Source: Flavobacteriales bacterium (GTDB lineage Bacteria > Bacteroidota > Bacteroidia > Flavobacteriales_D > Sanyastnellaceae). Taken from it: a stretch of 5,512 nucleotides of DNA. The notes under the pieces were generated by a model, which had not been told where the DNA came from, did not search any database, and saw only the letters and a list, made by a program, of their open reading frames with translations. A program made the translations under genes and the position numbers. This document shows positions 1 to 5,512 of this stretch, piece by piece (position 1 is the first letter of the stretch; each line of letters begins with the position of its first letter). Location: positions 19,332 through 24,843 of the forward strand of contig JANRAA010000166.1 in assembly GCA_030728235.1 (NCBI GenBank), read 5' to 3'.

Positions 1-1
1 C

Positions 2-1465
2 AATGTTTGGGACGAGGCTGTCATCGGATTCCACGACGGCGCTTTTACCGAGTACGACCCCGAGTTGGACGCACTTAAAATGTTCGCTGCCGACACCAAT
101 TTACCAAACATTGCCTTGGTTCCTGACACCACGCTCAATGACCCGTACAGTATTGCTATGGTTCCAATACCTGTAGAAGACAGTTCATACGACCTGCTCA
201 TTAAACCAGGCAATAAAACATCTTTCTCATTAGAGAACACCTTAGTCGACAGCTTCGATAGCGATATTTGCATGGTACTGGAAGACCGAGAAATGCAGAC
301 AACGCAACCATTCAACATGGGTGATGTATATGCATTCACAGCAGGAGAAATGGACCTCAGTAAACGATTTGCGCTGCATGTAACCGCACCATTGGATGTC
401 ACTGTAATGTCTGAAAACTGTCCGAATGCCAACAATGGAACAGCTGTTGTGCAAGGATTTGGTGAAGCACCATGGACTTTCACATGGCTCGACGAGATGG
501 GAAATATCATCAGAACAACAGAGAACTCAACTTCTGCTGATGTTCTAGACGACCTTGCCCCAGGATTTTACGAAGTGCGCATCACCAACAACGACGAAGT
601 ATGCAACAGCGCAGAAAAAATCATTCAAATTGAGACAGCTCCAGATTTCGATATTATAACCCATGTCTCGGCACCAACTTGCAACAACCAAGAAAACGGA
701 CTTGTCATATTCCAAATTGGCGATAACAGGTCATGGGACATCTCATTAACCGATATTGAAAATGGGACCACGACAGTGCTAAATGACGCTGCCTCAGACA
801 CCCTATTATCAGGACTATCGAGTGGCATTTATGAATTCACAGCTTCAAATTTCTGTGAAAATTCATTCAGAAAATCCACTTTAGAATTGATTGACAACAA
901 CGCAGTAACTGCGAGTTTCGAGACATCAGAATCTACAGTCAGCATAGCTGACGGAGGTCTTATTCAATTCAATAACACAAGTTCCACAAACTGTCTGACA
1001 TACAAATGGGAATTTGGCGATGGCACATTGGATAGTTTGAGCACAATGCCAGCGCATAGCTATCAGCATTGGGGTCAGTACAACGTGCGACTTACCGCTT
1101 CGAACGAAAACTGCACGGATACTTTTGAAACCACAGTATCAGTAACTGGAGTGCAATCAACAGGAGGTTTCACAGGTGAAGAGATGCTTGCAAGCTTAAC
1201 CGATCAAGAAACGGCTGTTTCAGAGCTAAAGCTCGATGTTACATTTACAGATCAGAGTTTGATGCTCAACCCAGAAGACGCTATTGAAGGACAGATTACA
1301 GTCAAAATCAACAGCATCACAGGGCAACTCGTAATTGAAAAAGTACTGAATGAATTGCCAGCAGAAGGCACCTCGATAGATATTTCAAGTCTGAATCAGG
1401 GATTATACACATTTGGGATTCAAACAGAAAAAATGATTTTGAAGAGTGGCGAGTTCGCCAAATAG
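2..1465 (+). CDS. T9SS-secreted surface protein with SprB-like repeats, a PKD domain and a type A-like sorting domain (C-terminal part, 5' partial)
   Basis: The frame is open from base 2 to a TAG stop at 1463-1465. The 487 visible residues are the C-terminal part of a larger protein; a TTG at 65 is internal, because the reading before it (VWDEAVIGF...) matches the conserved style of Bacteroidota T9SS cargo. Visible residues 1-130 form a beta-rich domain with a 'LED...G..Y.F.A...RF.LH' pattern common in such proteins. Residues about 132-215 and 216-300 look like two SprB-type beta-sandwich repeats ('NGTAVV...PWTFTW...L.PGFYEVRITN'). Residues about 303-382 are a PKD domain with the hallmark WEFGDG at 336-341. 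Residues about 408-487 resemble a T9SS type A sorting domain ('ITVKINSITGQLV...ISSLNQGLYTF'), but the usual YPNP opening is absent. Cysteines fall in pairs, one pair per repeat (140/201, 227/285, 331/371), as expected for extracellular disulfides. The protein should be exported by Sec, then T9SS, and end on the surface or outside the cell. Ligand and enzymatic activity are unknown because the N-terminus is missing. Confidence 0.85.
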   Translation, partial: NVWDEAVIGFHDGAFTEYDPELDALKMFAADTNLPNIALVPDTTLNDPYSIAMVPIPVEDSSYDLLIKPGNKTSFSLENTLVDSFDSDICMVLEDREMQTTQPFNMGDVYAFTAGEMDLSKRFALHVTAPLDVTVMSENCPNANNGTAVVQGFGEAPWTFTWLDEMGNIIRTTENSTSADVLDDLAPGFYEVRITNNDEVCNSAEKIIQIETAPDFDIITHVSAPTCNNQENGLVIFQIGDNRSWDISLTDIENGTTTVLNDAASDTLLSGLSSGIYEFTASNFCENSFRKSTLELIDNNAVTASFETSESTVSIADGGLIQFNNTSSTNCLTYKWEFGDGTLDSLSTMPAHSYQHWGQYNVRLTASNENCTDTFETTVSVTGVQSTGGFTGEEMLASLTDQETAVSELKLDVTFTDQSLMLNPEDAIEGQITVKINSITGQLVIEKVLNELPAEGTSIDISSLNQGLYTFGIQTEKMILKSGEFAK

Positions 1466-1507
1466 TTAGTTGTTTTTGTGTGTAAAGCAAGCAAAAGTGG
1501 CCTGGGT

Positions 1508-1527
1508 AGCAATGCAATTGCGTTGTT
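1508..1527 (+). terminator. weak candidate terminator hairpin after the type A surface protein gene
   Basis: An 8-bp stem pairs 1508-1515 (AGCAATGC) with 1520-1527 (GCGTTGTT) around an AATT loop. Two of the pairs are G-U wobbles that form only in plus-strand RNA, so the hairpin favours the upstream plus-strand gene, which stops 43 bases earlier. The tail after the stem is only TATC, so the U-tract is poor and the call is tentative. The rest of the 80-base convergent gap (1466-1545) shows nothing else of note except a 7-bp long-range complementarity, 1489-1495 with 1539-1545. Confidence 0.3.
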
Positions 1528-1545
1528 TATCTGGGTCATTTGCTT

Positions 1546-3414
1546 TTACCCCATGTATTCCCATGCCGATTTGTATGCTTCAATTTCCTCGCAATACTCA
1601 AGAAACGAAGCGTAAAAAGCATCATTGCCTAGGGTGGCACTATCGCCAATCACAACCAGTTTCATCTTAGCCCTGGTCATGGCCACGTTCATTCTTCGAT
1701 AATCCGTCAAGAAACCCAGTTGTCCGTTTTCATTGCTTCGCACCAACGAAATGTAAATAACCTCGCGTTCTTGACCTTGAAACCCATCAACCGTTTGCAC
1801 TGCAATTCGGGCATCCTTTGGCAGCATTTCATCCAACAAATCAACTTGAGCGCGGTAAGGAGAAATAACACCAATATCAGTCAAATCTGGGTATTGGTTC
1901 ATAAGAGCCGCTAAGTGTCGGCACAACAAACTTGCTTCTTCAATATTGCTTCGGCTTTCGCCGGATGTCGATCGGTTCTCTTCAAATCCACAACCTGCAG
2001 TATCTATAAATTCGATTGCCATTTCACCATCGCCCAATTTGCGCATGGCGTTATCTGCATTGGCAATCAGTTTATCACCATAGAAATAGCGGTTTGAAAA
2101 CGCCATTATTTCATTGTTCATGCGGTACTGTTCGTTCAATAAGAGTGCATTCTCACTTCTATCAATCGCCTTTTCAATCAATGTTACCTCCAACCCTGCT
2201 TTCGCCGCTTGTGAAGACTTCACGGTTGGTGGCAACTGCCATGGATCTCCTGCCAAAACCACTTTGTTTGCTTTTAAAATCGGAATCCACGTTGCAGGTT
2301 CCAGCGATTGTGCTGCTTCATCAATGAACACCGTATTGAACTCAACTTCTTTCAATCGACGGTCGGAAGCTCCAATCAACGTGCAAGCAATCACATCCGC
2401 TTTAGCGATTAAACTTTGCTCAGCAAAATTCGATATTTCCCTTGCTTCTTTATCTAGACTTCTCGCTTCCGCCCTAGCTTCAGAGCGTTGTTTTCGTTCT
2501 TCAGGCCCAAAATTTCTTTTGTATTTATCTGCCTCTTTTCTGCTATCATCAGCTCTTTTTCGCAGTTCTTTGATTAGCTTTTGCTCTGGCATCAGACTTA
2601 ATTTATGATCCAAACCAGATGTTAAAACTTCTTCGCTCAGCCGCGAAGGATGTCCTAGTCGCAACACATTCACACCCGCCATTTGCAATTTTAAAGTGAG
2701 GTGATCCACAGCCGCGTTGCTTGGGGCGCATACCAGGATTTTCTCTTTTTGTGCCATTCGGCGGATGGCTTCTACAAGAGTTGTCGTTTTCCCTGTGCCT
2801 GGAGGTCCGTGCACAATGACTGCATCTTCGGAACCAATGATTGTTTCAATTGCATTCTTTTGCGAATCATTAAAATCATCGAGACCATGCTGCGGCTCTC
2901 TCAATAATGTTGTTGACTTATAGGCCAAGAGGATATCTCTGATTTCCTTCAATCGCCCTTTCTCGACATTTATTACTTCGCTCATTGCCTTTTCCATTTC
3001 GAAGAAAGAGCGATCATCGAAACGGACATCCATTGCCCAACGTCCATCACGGATGCCATCTGGAAGTTCATCTGTAGAAAAAATGAGTTTTACTGAATCA
3101 GCTTTGATCCAAGCAATGAGGGCCTTTAACTTTTCACCAGCATCTTCGGTTTTATAGAGAAATACAGGACTCCCAGACTGAAAATTATCGGCAGGATGCT
3201 CACCGTGGACGCGGTTAAAAACAATCCAGATTTGTCCACCGTTTCCAAATCCAAATTCCTTGAATTCAATTGGGTACCAGCAAAGTCCATCTTCTTTCTT
3301 CTCCTTGATGCTTCTGTTCGAAATGACGCTTTCAAGTCGGCGTTCTTCCTCATCCCTTTCCATGCGCAGCAGCAGTGCTACCTTCCCCAATTCTTCAACG
3401 GCAGATTTTTCCAT
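1546..3414 (-). CDS. superfamily 1B helicase, IGHMBP2/Upf1-like (putative DNA helicase family), AAA ATPase
   Basis: Complete 622-residue protein that should unwind DNA or RNA using ATP in the cytoplasm. Residues about 1-40 are a charged helix, and about 40-160 fit the N-terminal and 1B beta-barrel region. The helicase motifs appear in order: Q-motif region around 178-192 (Q185), motif I / Walker A GPPGTGKT at 203-210, motif Ia CAPSNAAVDHL at 229-239, motif II / Walker B FIDEAAQ at 363-369, motif III GDPWQLPP at 389-396, motif IV NEQYRMN at 427-433, motif V TVDGFQGQERE at 541-551 and motif VI VAMTRAK at 577-583. Residues about 275-335 are a highly charged, probably coiled-coil segment between Ia and II, matching the stalk/1B insertion of Upf1-like enzymes. 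The length is usual for bacterial members. The ATG at 3414 is chosen because the first residues (helix, then 'DGLCWYPIEF') resemble the N-terminus of Bacteroidota relatives. No Shine-Dalgarno precedes it, which is normal in this phylum. The exact role (repair, replication or RNA metabolism) cannot be read from sequence; bacterial members are poorly characterised. Confidence 0.93.
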   Translation of the reverse strand: MEKSAVEELGKVALLLRMERDEEERRLESVISNRSIKEKKEDGLCWYPIEFKEFGFGNGGQIWIVFNRVHGEHPADNFQSGSPVFLYKTEDAGEKLKALIAWIKADSVKLIFSTDELPDGIRDGRWAMDVRFDDRSFFEMEKAMSEVINVEKGRLKEIRDILLAYKSTTLLREPQHGLDDFNDSQKNAIETIIGSEDAVIVHGPPGTGKTTTLVEAIRRMAQKEKILVCAPSNAAVDHLTLKLQMAGVNVLRLGHPSRLSEEVLTSGLDHKLSLMPEQKLIKELRKRADDSRKEADKYKRNFGPEERKQRSEARAEARSLDKEAREISNFAEQSLIAKADVIACTLIGASDRRLKEVEFNTVFIDEAAQSLEPATWIPILKANKVVLAGDPWQLPPTVKSSQAAKAGLEVTLIEKAIDRSENALLLNEQYRMNNEIMAFSNRYFYGDKLIANADNAMRKLGDGEMAIEFIDTAGCGFEENRSTSGESRSNIEEASLLCRHLAALMNQYPDLTDIGVISPYRAQVDLLDEMLPKDARIAVQTVDGFQGQEREVIYISLVRSNENGQLGFLTDYRRMNVAMTRAKMKLVVIGDSATLGNDAFYASFLEYCEEIEAYKSAWEYMG

Positions 3415-3417
3415 AAA

Positions 3418-3448
3418 TAAAGCCCATCCACTTAGTGAACGGGCTTTA
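3418..3448 (-). terminator. strong intrinsic terminator of the type B surface protein gene
   Basis: On the minus strand, TAAAGCCC (3448-3441) pairs perfectly with GGGCTTTA (3425-3418). The 15 bases between continue the helix as GTTCAC with GTGGAT around a TAA loop, using two G-U wobbles. The result is a continuous stem of about 14 bp followed by TTTATTTA-like sequence. The inner stem has A-C mismatches if read on the plus strand, so the orientation is minus. The hairpin lies about 40 bases after the stop codon of the surface protein gene (3490) and therefore terminates it. Its distal side ends 3 bases before the helicase ATG. Confidence 0.8.
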
Positions 3449-3489
3449 AAAGTAAAATGTATTGCGTGTGAACCCTAAAGATTCAAGTT

Positions 3490-5511
3490 TTATTTTCTCA
3501 AGATGGTCAACTCACCTGTAAACATCTGAATACCCGATGGGAAGTTAATACCGAGAATGTAATAGTAAGTTCCATCGGCAACATCTTCTTCACGGGGCGA
3601 CCAATTGTTGTCGTAATTCGAAGATTCGTAAACAAGAGTTCCCCAGCGGTTGTAAACTTGAAGCGTATTGTTTTTGAAGTAAGTCAATCCTTCTATCCAA
3701 AACTTATCGTTTTTCGTATCATCATTCGGGCTGATGACGTTTGGAATATCGCCTACCTCGCACAATTGCAGTTCAACAAAGTGCGTGCTTGATTCAACAA
3801 ACTGACAAGGTTCGGTCATAGAGACAGTAAACTGATAAAGACCTGGTTCATCCACCTCTGCCCAAAGGTTGTCGCTAACGAAATCAAACGTTTCCGTTTC
3901 TTCATTGTAGACCTGCCACAGGTAAGTATATTCTCCAATGTTGCTTTGTTCTGGAGCAGTTAGCAACACCAACTGACCACTACATTCAAGCAATGTATCA
4001 GGGTTGAATATTGCTAATGCTGGAGGAAGTCCAACGGTAATAGACGACGTTGAAGAACACTCAGGTGCACCAACAGGGAACACAGTGACATTGAAAACGG
4101 TTTCTGAAGTAAGGTTGCTTACTGACGGCGTTGCAATGTTTGGGTTATTCAACAGTGCAGGCTGATCCCATTGGTAAACGTATTGTTGACCAGCCGTTGG
4201 GTTGGTCACAGTTCCGTTCAACGTAATTGTGTTACCACAGAAATATGCTGGCGCTGTAGCAGCAGCAATTGGGCCTTGCACCACAGTAACTGTTACAGTT
4301 TCCTCATATGAACAGCCGTGGTTGTTTGTCACGTTGTAGACATATTCTTGAACACCCGTTTCAGTTGGAAGTATAGTAAGGTCGTTGCAGTCAGCAGACG
4401 TATTGGTTACCCATGTATTATTCGTCCAAAAAGTTGAATCACAAGCGGCTCCGAAAGTCGGTGTGAAAATGATTGGATCAGCGAGCAACGCTGGGTTAAA
4501 GCTTATTGTCCAGTCGAATATAAAACCGTTATCTGAACCGAAAGAATCGCATATTTCGATTGTCCAGTTTCCATTTAGCGGACATCCGAGCAACAAATCC
4601 CACGGCTGAGCAGCTGCATAAGTGTCGGATGGTAACGTTCCAAACGAAGCAGATTCTGCTGCCCAAGTTCCATTGGTAGCATCCCAAGCCCAGTAATAGT
4701 CGAAACCTACACCTTGAGCATTCGGTTGCCCATCATCGTCTACAGGAACACCCAAAAATGTTCCACCTCCACCTTGTTGGTGCAGGGCAAGAGACTGACC
4801 ACTAGGACAAATCACAGAAATGGTCAAGTCACCCATGTATGAGTGTTCGAAATTGATGAAGATGTCTTGAAGGTCTGAGATATTTTCCAATGTTTGACCA
4901 GGGGCATAAGCGGTAAAAGTGATATCACTTTCAAAACAAGTCGACTGATCATCTGGGATGAAAAGTAGTCCACCCAAATTTGTCGTTGGAGAACCATCCC
5001 AAATTACACCGTTCACAACACCATTCAGATCAATTTCTTGTCCGAGACAAATCTGAATATCCTCAGAAGTACCGGTAAAATCCGGATCTGTAGCTACCAT
5101 TACCACGTAATCAGTCAAGTTGTTGTTTTCACAATCTGTATCATCTGTTACGTGCAATTGGATTTTGTATCCGCCAGGTTCTGCGTAAGTGTAGTTTATT
5201 TCAGGGATAGTTGTTGTTACTACATCACCATTTCCCATGTCCCATTCGTACGAAACAATTTGAAAACCTTCAGCAACTGTAGATTCGAAGGCATCGAACG
5301 AAAGTTCAGTTCCTGGGCAAGTAAGCACAGGAGAACCGCCATCGATATTGACAACAGCCACAGGCGCTTCACAAGGATATCCGCACGAAATTTCGGCGGT
5401 AAAGTTACCGTTATCAGCGCCGTCACTCGTGAAATTCACGGTAAGACAACCACTGGCATTTGCAACTGAGTTGAAGATATTTTGCGCTTGAAGAGCGAAA
5501 CCAGTGTAGGT
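3490..5511 (-). CDS. T9SS-secreted multidomain surface protein with CUB-like, PKD, P-domain and Ig-like modules and a type B (gliding motility-associated, CHU_C) sorting domain (C-terminal part, 5' partial)
   Basis: The frame is open from the window edge to TAA at 3492-3490, giving 673 visible residues. The GTG at 5439 is internal, because the reading before it (YTGFAL...SGCLT) continues the same domain. Residues 1-47 are the tail of a CUB-like domain ('SGCLTVNFTSDGADNG...ISCGYPC'). Residues about 50-138 are a PKD domain (WDMGNGD at 90-96), and about 145-200 a short beta region. Residues about 200-340 are a proprotein-convertase P domain: EHSYMGDLTI at 222-231 and NGNWTIEICDSFGSDNG near 313-329. 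Three Ig/PKD-like modules follow (about 345-412, 413-495, 496-584), two with a cysteine at each end (425/485, 510/569). Residues 585-673 are a type B sorting domain: IPNVISPNDDTKND at 589-602, VYNRWG at 619-624, GTYYYI at 647-652 and TGELTILRK at the end. This domain directs export through T9SS and is typical of SprB-like adhesins and large secreted enzymes. Catalytic function, if any, lies upstream of the window. A strong terminator follows the stop. Confidence 0.9.
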   Translation of the reverse strand, partial: TYTGFALQAQNIFNSVANASGCLTVNFTSDGADNGNFTAEISCGYPCEAPVAVVNIDGGSPVLTCPGTELSFDAFESTVAEGFQIVSYEWDMGNGDVVTTTIPEINYTYAEPGGYKIQLHVTDDTDCENNNLTDYVVMVATDPDFTGTSEDIQICLGQEIDLNGVVNGVIWDGSPTTNLGGLLFIPDDQSTCFESDITFTAYAPGQTLENISDLQDIFINFEHSYMGDLTISVICPSGQSLALHQQGGGGTFLGVPVDDDGQPNAQGVGFDYYWAWDATNGTWAAESASFGTLPSDTYAAAQPWDLLLGCPLNGNWTIEICDSFGSDNGFIFDWTISFNPALLADPIIFTPTFGAACDSTFWTNNTWVTNTSADCNDLTILPTETGVQEYVYNVTNNHGCSYEETVTVTVVQGPIAAATAPAYFCGNTITLNGTVTNPTAGQQYVYQWDQPALLNNPNIATPSVSNLTSETVFNVTVFPVGAPECSSTSSITVGLPPALAIFNPDTLLECSGQLVLLTAPEQSNIGEYTYLWQVYNEETETFDFVSDNLWAEVDEPGLYQFTVSMTEPCQFVESSTHFVELQLCEVGDIPNVISPNDDTKNDKFWIEGLTYFKNNTLQVYNRWGTLVYESSNYDNNWSPREEDVADGTYYYILGINFPSGIQMFTGELTILRK

Positions 5512-5512
5512 A

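Noticed and set aside
389..396. Residues 389-396 of the helicase (GDPWQLPP) differ from the common GDHxQLPP form of motif III
   Set aside because: The coordinates given are protein residues. The functional GD..QLPP residues are kept, and the two intervening positions vary in this family, so it is not a sign of inactivation.
2114..2608. A 164-codon open frame on the plus strand inside the helicase gene
   Set aside because: It lies fully antisense to strongly conserved helicase motifs, and its translation is serine/alanine/leucine-rich without a recognisable domain; it is a shadow of the helicase coding sequence.
3454..3461. Possible Bacteroidota -7 element (minus-strand TACATTTT, near TAnnTTTG) for the helicase
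   Set aside because: The last position differs from consensus and no TTTG or TTG lies at the expected 17-19 base spacing; the nearest candidates are about 14 and 22 bases away. It is too weak to annotate as a promoter.
5038..5469. A 143-codon open frame on the plus strand opposite the type B surface protein gene
   Set aside because: The minus-strand frame has clear CUB-like and PKD motifs across the same bases; the plus-strand translation shows no domain and no credible start context.
1..5512. CRISPR arrays, tRNA or rRNA genes, insertion sequences, riboswitches
   Set aside because: No spaced direct repeats, cloverleaf, transposase or terminal inverted repeats were seen; nearly all of the window is coding and only about 155 bases are intergenic.

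Overview
The window comes from a Bacteroidota genome, most likely a Flavobacteriales or Cryomorphaceae-like lineage. The evidence is two large secreted proteins that end in the two different C-terminal sorting domains of the type IX secretion system (T9SS), which occurs only in this phylum and close relatives. The base composition is moderately AT-rich, and no Shine-Dalgarno sequence precedes the one start codon that can be examined, which also fits. The placement below phylum level is an inference from protein style, not from a marker gene.

Layout: (1) Positions 2-1465, plus strand, hold the 3' end of a large cell-surface protein. It has a T9SS-type beta domain, two SprB-like beta-sandwich repeats, one PKD domain and a degenerate type A sorting domain. 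(2) Positions 1466-1545 are a short convergent gap with a weak plus-strand hairpin. (3) Positions 1546-3414, minus strand, hold a complete superfamily 1B DNA/RNA helicase of the IGHMBP2/Upf1-like type, with all the expected motifs. (4) Positions 3415-3489 hold a strong minus-strand terminator hairpin that runs almost into the helicase start codon. (5) Positions 3490-5511, minus strand, hold the 3' end of a second large surface protein. It has a CUB-like tail, a PKD domain, a proprotein-convertase P domain, several Ig/PKD-like domains and a type B (gliding-motility-associated, CHU_C) sorting domain. Both secreted genes run off the window, so their N-termini, signal peptides and any catalytic domains cannot be seen.

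How the parts relate: the two surface proteins would be exported through the Sec system and then T9SS, and anchored or released outside the cell. The helicase is cytoplasmic and has no evident functional link to them. Its gene is in the same direction as the type B gene but is separated from it by a terminator, so this looks like three separate transcription units rather than an operon. I do not see a convincing novel system here. The points most worth a second look are the terminator that abuts the helicase start codon and the domain and cysteine architecture of the two surface proteins.
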